Assembly (NCBI GenBank): GCA_006384855.1
Contig: VCJN01000841.1
Span: forward strand, 186,001-250,000
Length of the DNA stretch: 64,000 nucleotides
Origin: Tetraselmis striata
Taxonomy: Eukaryota > Chlorophyta > Chlorodendrophyceae > Chlorodendrales > Chlorodendraceae
Direction: 5' to 3'
Made by a program: the position numbers and the translations under genes. The notes under the pieces were generated by a model, which did no database searches, was not told the DNA's origin, and worked only from the letters and a program-made list of their open reading frames with translations. This document shows positions 58,065 through 64,000 of the stretch, piece after piece (position 1 is the first letter of the stretch; every line of letters begins with the position of its first letter).

Positions 58065-58310
58065 TAAATTAATATACGTTCTTACCCTCCTATATTAGCA
58101 TAACTCTTGCTGCGCCGGCTAACACGAGGGTGCTTCTGTACAATGCGATTTGATTTGCGATGCGATGCGATTTGATCATGCATCTGTACCATGCGATTTG
58201 ATTTTGCGATGCGATGTGATTTGATTAATTAATCTACATCCCTACACTCCTATATTAGCATAGCTCTTGCGCCGGCTCACGAGGGTGCTTCTGTACTTTG
58301 ATTCGCTCCG
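58065..58310 (+). repeat. two-unit direct repeat with GCGATTTGAT microsatellite between
   Basis: CTCCTATATTAGCATA(A/G)CTCTTGC...GAGGGTGCTTCTGTAC occurs at 58088-58142 and 58248-58297. Between them lie several GCGATGCGATTTGAT-type units (58142-58227). It sits just downstream of the HAD-like gene's stop. Confidence 0.75.
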
Positions 58311-58392
58311 TGGCGCGGCGCTGCCACAATGAATACTAGGACAGGCGTTGTACAAATTGTCAGAGGAAGTGACGCCACCTGGGGGCAGGTGC

Positions 58393-60484
58393 CTATGACG
58401 TGGCCTGCTCAGCGGGGTCTTCCTCAGCCAACGCATTTGTGATGCGCCTCTTGTTTGGCGGGTTTTCAACATCACCGACAAATTCCAGTTGAAGGTCCAT
58501 GAATTCTGTGCCTACATTTGCAAAGAGGCGCCGGATGTTGTATATCTTGAGCTCGTCCATCGCGGACACTGTCAAGTCTGCCGTCCCAAGCTCAAAACCT
58601 CTGTGAGTGCCCTGCACTCCGACTGCCTTCATTGTGCAGTTATGGGCTGCTACAGCGACTGCGAAATCGAGTGGAACAGGGAGCAGATACCATTGCTGTG
58701 AGTATACGCATATGAATGCCCGCCCATACATGCGGGTCTCGCAGTGCTGGGCTCGAATGCGCAAAGGGGGAATGGAAAGGGGGGGGGCTTACCTTGAGGA
58801 CATGAGGAGAAAGCCACACATTTGTTTGGTGGGCGCCCCAGCTTGATGGCGGCGCTGAGCAGCGACTCGCTGATGGTCTCCATCCCGTCCTCTGCGGTAA
58901 CTTCGGCATCAAAGCTCCACAGGAGATCAGCCTTTTGCAACTGCCTTCTCAGTGTATGCCTGGTCGGTCAGCGGGACAGCTCACTCAGTCTCGGCAAGCG
59001 CAAACATGCGCTCTCAATCATCATGCCAATGAAGTGCCCCCCCCCCCCCCCCCCCCCTATGTGCCTTTTTCCAGGATGGAATTTCAAAGCATGTTATTTA
59101 GGGTTGCCAAGGTTTCAGAAATGGATGGGACCATTGCTGGTGGTTCAGCTACCTGTCCAGGCTGGTAACAATTGCGCAGGGGACTTTTATCTTGCGCAGC
59201 GTCTGCAGCCACTGGTATGCCCCTGTCCGGATCACGTTCCCCGAGTCCACCTCATGCAGCAGCTCGCGGAATTCGTGGGCGTATCTCCTTGCAAGCCCCC
59301 AGTCGTTTGTCCAATTCAGCATCTGTACCAACAAGGTACATCAAAGCGCGGCACAGTCAACATCTGCTTAACCACGTAATGCACACGCGCGCGCATTGGG
59401 ATCTGAGTGAAGGCCGATCGTGGAAGCGGAATCAGTAAAAAACTACAAGGGACATGGGACAAGGGACAGCCTACCTTGGTGATTGCGCGCTCTGGGGTGA
59501 CGTCATACAGCGCTCGGCGCTCGATGGACGGGAACCAGAGGTCGTGCCTCTTTGCCAACTCTTGCCAGGCCTCACGCTGCATGGCGTGCGTGTCGAGCAT
59601 GACGCCCTCCCTGCATAACGATAAAACAGCATCAGCAACAAGAATCTATACCACCACTTGCCGGCAGCCCTTGAGCAGGGCGCCCCGTCCCCCCATTCCT
59701 GCAGGCGCGCGTTCTTCCATTGCCTCACCATGAAAAGACCATCCCATATGCCTCATCAGGGTGCATGGCGTGTCGCATCCGCTCCGCTCCCAGCACCCGC
59801 AGCTGCTTATTGAGACTGTGCACGTCCAGGTCGCGCACCGTGCCATCGAGCCCCAGTTGGGAGAAGCCCTGCGCGAAGAGATCGGGAAGGGAAAGGGGGA
59901 GAAGCCGCAGAAATTGCAATGAGAATGACATTAACTGGAATTGTGGGTAGAAGGAATTCGCGCCCTCGGCAGCAGCGAAGCGGCGAAGCAGCCGGGCTGC
60001 AGACAATAACGGCACGTGCGCCAATGCACGGACACTGCTGCGCGCGGTGCGGCCACTGACGGGGGGCAGTGTCTCGACAGTCCGCGCGTCGCACCTCTCC
60101 ATACAGCGCGCCAGCCGGCTTGCTTCCGGATCCCAGAGATGCGGGCCAGCCGGCATCCTCCCACGGCGAGCCGCGCGGGTCCCACTCGCGCTCGCCCTCC
60201 GCCTCCGGGGAGCTCTTGGGTCGGCCGGAGCGGGCGACAGTCGGCCGCGGCTGGCGAGTGCGACCCCGAGAAGGGCAGTGCTTGGGCCGAAAAGTCTGCC
60301 GACGGCTATGCGTCCCCGATATTCTACTGCCCCGCGGACAGGCTGGCGCCCGGCTTTGGTAGTGCTCCCGCTGCAAGACGTAGCCCAGGCGGCAGTAGCC
60401 ATTCCGGATGTGGATTCTGCTGCTTCCGTACGGAAAAACGTCAATCGAACTTGCCCAGGGGGCTTTTCCACTCGTTGATTCCAC
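58393..60484 (-). CDS. HAD-like protein, probable plastid location (6 exons)
   Basis: Exons 60484-60095, 59868-59729, 59610-59475, 59322-59153, 58947-58793 and 58658-58393 agree in phase, about 418 aa. The first 75 or so residues are Arg/Ser/Pro-rich like a plastid transit peptide. The body matches a plant HAD family related to plastid PyrP2-type (riboflavin pathway) phosphatases: GMVFSWEGVMLDTHAMQREA, a cap region with RALYDVTPERAITKMLNWTN, PCAIVTSLDR (motif II), KCVAFSSCPQVAVAAHNCTM (place of motif IV) and FELGTADLTVSAMDELKIYN. The nucleophile motif DxD is SxE here (FSWEG) and the acidic motif IV residues are Ser-Ser, so it may not be a working hydrolase. The first exon's start is the best Met I could find; an upstream exon is possible. 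It is divergent from the proteasome gene. Confidence 0.8.
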
Positions 60485-61322
60485 TGCCGAGACCTCCGCC
60501 GGAACTGGACAAATCGCTGAATACGCGGATAACCCTTCCCGCAGCTCTGCCTGCGACGGGGTTGCACGGTAACTCTTGGCAAACCTGGCACAGGATTGTA
60601 GTGTTGGGGAACCGGCAAGTTGGGTTGCAAGGAAGGGGCTGGTTGTGAGGATGTGGATAGACCGATCGCGGGGCTGCTAGCCAGGCGCTTCGATTTGAGG
60701 CAGGCGCTGCTGCGAGTACATTGAACCAGATGTCGTGCTACGCGAGGCCGGCATCAGCCCCGGTGGGTATGGAGCATTGCTGATGTGGTATCGTTTGCGG
60801 ATGTACGGTGAATTGTCAATTTACCGTCCGATTGATATATGATGTCATGACCACGTACCAGTAGCGACTAGTAGTTCTGGTAGTTTACCAACCAGCAGCA
60901 GCAGCCAGGAGGTACAGGTACTTTTTTGTGAGTACTGGTACCAAATAACAGTTTACACCGGTGGCACGGCGGGGCTTCCTGGACCCTACGATTGTTCCAT
61001 CAGCCCAGCAGCGACCAGAGCATCGTCCACAGGGTGGACAGCCGGATCAATCTGAAGACCCAGCTTTAACCTAGATAGGTCTCATCCGACCTAACTTAGC
61101 CCTTCCCACACTCAGCCAGCAGCGGACGACGCGCCGGCACGCCCGCTCTGTCTGTCGTGACACAGGGTTGCCTCCAATCATCGCCAGCAGTAGGAGCGAC
61201 ACACAGCGACCACTCTGCCCCTGACACGAAGTTCCAAGCGCCCGGAAACGTCCAACGGAAACCTCCAAGGGCGAGTTGCTCTCCATACCGGCCGTTCGCA
61301 CGCGACAGGCAGAGCGGGCACG
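60485..61322. promoter_or_regulatory. shared upstream region of the HAD-like and proteasome alpha-4 genes
   Basis: About 840 bp between two divergent starts, so both promoters should lie here. No TATA box or named element was confidently placed. A GTACCAGTAGCGACTAG-type AT-rich patch lies near 60860-60950. Confidence 0.4.
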
Positions 61323-64000
61323 ATGGCGCGGCGCTACGACAGCCGCACGACGATCTTCAGCCCGGAGGGGCGGCTCTACCAGGTGGAGTACGCCATGGAG
61401 GCCATCTCCAACGCGGGCGCCGCGGTGGGAATCCTGGCCACTGACGGCGTGGTCCTGGCAGCGGAGAAGAGGATCACCTCCAAGGTGCCCCTCCCCCCCT
61501 TCCCCCCTATTTGAACCACGCGCTGCCCCGCCTCCCAGGCCGCCCCCAGATCTGAGCGCGCAGGTGTCTGGAGATGAGACAGATCCCCCCCCCCCCCCCC
61601 CCCCCCCCCGCCCCCCCCCCCGCCCTCCTGTGTCGACCTGGATGGGCGCAACTAAAGCGTGCTGCAGTCACAGCCATAGCGACAGCACCTACTCTTATCC
61701 GGCACCACCGGCGACAAATTCCTTGCCTATGCGTCATAGCAGCGACCCTGCCAGTGTTGCGCTGGACAGCCGGACAGCGCTGACTATCCCTTCCGCCCCT
61801 TCCCACCCCCTTCCCTCCCTTCCTCCGCTGGCGCCGCGCAGTTGCTAGACACAGCGGCGGTGGGCGTGCGCCGGGAGAAAATGTACAAGCTGGATGAGCA
61901 CATAGCGTGCGCGGTGGCGGGGATTACAGGTGCGCACTGCGCCATCTGCCCCTTACCCCCCCCCCCCCCCCCCCCCCCTCCAGGCAGCGGACTTCATCTA
62001 GGTGGGTTGAGTGTGTGAGTTTGGGGGGCGGGGGGGGGGGGGGGGGGGGGGGGTAATTACACATAGTGCTATCTTCCCGTGCCCTTGGTGTGATTCAACA
62101 GATAAGCCCCAGATCGATAGCATTTGACGTGAACATGCCGTCATTGTGGATATAATGTTGCCAAACATGCTATGATTCCAAAGTTTCCGGGTGTCATTGA
62201 TGACCGATTTAAAGGCCATCGATAACCCAATACGGCGAATTAGCATGTTGAGCCGCTGACAGAAAGATAGCAGAGGATGTGCACGAGGGAATCGGGCTGA
62301 CTTGGCGCCATGTGGACACCTCCCCCTTCCTCCCTGCCCGCAGCGGATGCCAACATCCTCATCAACACCTGCCGCCTGTCGGCGCAGCGCTACCTGTTTG
62401 CGTACCAGGAGCCCATCCCTGTGGAGCAGCTGGTCCGGAACCTGTGTGACACCAAGCAGGTGGGGCGAGCCTGTCTGCCTTCCCCCGGCTGGAGCGACCC
62501 ATGCCCCCCGCCCCCCCCCCCCCCCCCCCCCCCCCCGGCCTCTTCCAAGCCCGCCCTCTTTGACCCTGGCGATGCTCCCCGGGCCCTTGCAGGGCTACAC
62601 ACAATTTGGCGGGCTGCGCCCCTTTGGCGTATCGTTGCTGTATGCTGGATGGTGAGCCCTCAACACTCCGCCACCGGCTTTGCCTCTGGTGCTGCTGCCC
62701 GCTTTGCTCGTGCTCTTCGGGAAGATCGGGAACATGGCTGCGATTCCCCGGATAAACACGCCTTCGATGGAATAGGGTGAGATTCGTTTGGCTCCTATTA
62801 TGGCCTCATCTCCGTGACTTGCAATTGACGAGGCGTAACTTCCGCGGGCTCTGAGGCTCATTCCCATGAGATGCACATAGACGAGCTTAAAACATGAGCA
62901 TAAATAACCTATCGCGTATCTCATCAGTTAAAAGCCATTCGATGTGATCCGTCTCAACATCCATTAAGTTGAGCCCAATCACATTGGCCGTTGGCTTGTC
63001 TTCACAAGCGTATGTCTACATGGTAAGAATGCTTTTGTCCTCCAGGCAGGGGGGGGGGGGGGGGGGGATGGGGGTCTCAAAGGGGCTGCTGTGAGGGCCC
63101 CTGGCTGACTTCCGCATGCTCCGGTAGGGATGAGCACCATGGTTTCCAGCTCTACCACAGCGACCCCAGCGGAAACTACGGTGGCTGGAAGGTCCCTCCC
63201 CCCCTCCCCCCCCCCCTCCCTCCCCGCCTCCGCCTCCTCTTTCCCCATCCTGTCGCTGGTAAACTCAGCCAATCCTCTCATATACCATCCTCAATGTATG
63301 CTGTCATCTGCTCCATTCTTCCCTCCGCCTTGTCAGCACCCAGCTCAGATCATCCTCTGCCCCCCCCCCCATGGTCGCAGGCCACAGCCGTGGGCGCCAA
63401 CAACCAGGCGGCCCAAAACATCCTGAAGCAGGACTACAAGGAGGACTGCACGATGGAGGAGGCGCGCAAGCTCGCCATCAAGGTTTGCCCGCCCGCCGCC
63501 TGGATGAAGGGATGGAGACAAAGAGGAAGGGGGGAGGGAAGGGGCCCCTACGAAGTGCCTTACTCACTTGCCTGGGTGGTGGTTATCCAACATATGGGCA
63601 TGCTGCCACCTCCAGCAGCGTCCTTCGGCATTTCCGGCCCATGTACTCACATGCATTCGTTTTCTCTATGATTCCATATGATCCCTGTCCGAACAGGGAG
63701 GCCATGACTGGTTGCACAATACACGCTGGGCATGCGCCCGGCGGATTCCGGAACCTGTCGCTGTATGACTAGCTGCCGTGGAGTGCTCGTACTCGCTGTG
63801 CCCGTGCCGAAGTGTTGGCGCATCTGATGTCGGACCAAGTCAACTCGGGGTCGTCGTGTCATTTGGCCTCCTGAATGACTCCCTATGGCCGCGCCAGGTT
63901 CTGAGCAAGACCATGGACAGCACCTCGCTGACCCCGGACAAGCTGGAGATGTCCACCGTGACGCTGGGCGCTGAGGGCGGCGTGCGCTTCCACATCTACG
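61323..64000 (+). CDS. 20S proteasome subunit alpha type-4 (PAC1/PSMA4), 3' end cut by window
   Basis: Exons 61323-61484, 61842-61929, 62344-62459, 62593-62651, 63128-63191, 63381-63482 and 63898-64000+ agree in phase and give the first 231 or so of about 250 aa. The N-terminus [20 protein letters not shown] and VEYAMEAI is the alpha-subunit signature that forms the gate of the 20S ring. [59 protein letters not shown] and [10 protein letters not shown] are typical of the alpha-4 type. The subunit is structural, acting in cytosolic and nuclear protein degradation. Introns carry C-runs (61585, 61958, 62505, 63361) and two G-runs (62021-62053, 63050-63067). The last exon continues past the window. 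Confidence 0.95.

Noticed and set aside
59725..60630. A 301-codon open stretch on the minus strand overlapping the HAD-like first exon
   Set aside because: Its 3' part is true HAD coding sequence, but its 5' part is Arg/Pro-rich read-through of the GC-rich intron; the frame ending YGE|GFSQ through a GT-AG intron fits better.

Overview
This is nuclear DNA of a eukaryote, most likely a green alga (Viridiplantae). The genes are GC-rich and split by many short GT-AG introns. The gene set includes a plastid-type ABCB half-transporter, a plastid HAD-like protein of a plant family, a plant-spaced (CX2C-X18-CX2C) GATA factor and a GT29 sialyltransferase-like protein. Many introns carry pure C runs of about 10-30 bases. 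No rRNA, confident tRNA, CRISPR or bacterial operon structure was seen. Exon models were built by hand from protein continuity, GT/AG sites and matching intron phase; they were not tested against RNA or databases.

Layout: 0.1-1.8 kb, glutathione S-transferase (-). 2.7-9.3 kb, ABCB/TAP-like half-transporter in 12 exons (+), with an apparent 1-base frameshift in the nucleotide-binding domain. 10.7-13.9 kb, a decayed non-LTR retrotransposon (-). 14.2-18.2 kb, acyl-CoA dehydrogenase in 11 exons (+) with one GC-AG intron. 18.6-26.2 kb, a repeat-rich block: SINE-like repeats, a retrotransposon tail, mobile unit 'A' (a Tudor-like ORF), a perfect-looking hairpin, repeat 'B' and an unrecognised ORF. 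26.2-31.3 kb, an AT-rich gene-poor stretch with tandem repeats. 31.3-32.2 kb, GATA zinc-finger protein (+). 34.3-35.8 kb, an intronless GT29 sialyltransferase-like gene (+). 36.7-40.0 kb, a PPIL6-like cyclophilin in 8 exons (-). 41.1-44.0 kb, aconitase (-). 45.9-55.5 kb, a nest of transposon debris holding the tyrosine recombinase and the RT/RNase H parts of a DIRS-like retroelement, with second copies of units A and B between them. 55.5-58.4 kb, tRNA-like heads, a 122-bp foldback and short repeats. 58.4-60.5 kb, a HAD-like plastid protein (-). 61.3-64.0 kb, 20S proteasome subunit alpha type-4 (+), cut by the window end.

The host genes are ordinary single-copy housekeeping or regulatory genes and do not form a pathway together. 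The HAD-like and proteasome genes are divergently arranged and share an upstream region of about 0.84 kb. The most unusual material is in the two repeat blocks: paired, oppositely oriented copies of two uncharacterised repeats (A with a Tudor-like domain, B very CpG-rich), hairpin elements, and the strand-biased poly(C) tracts.
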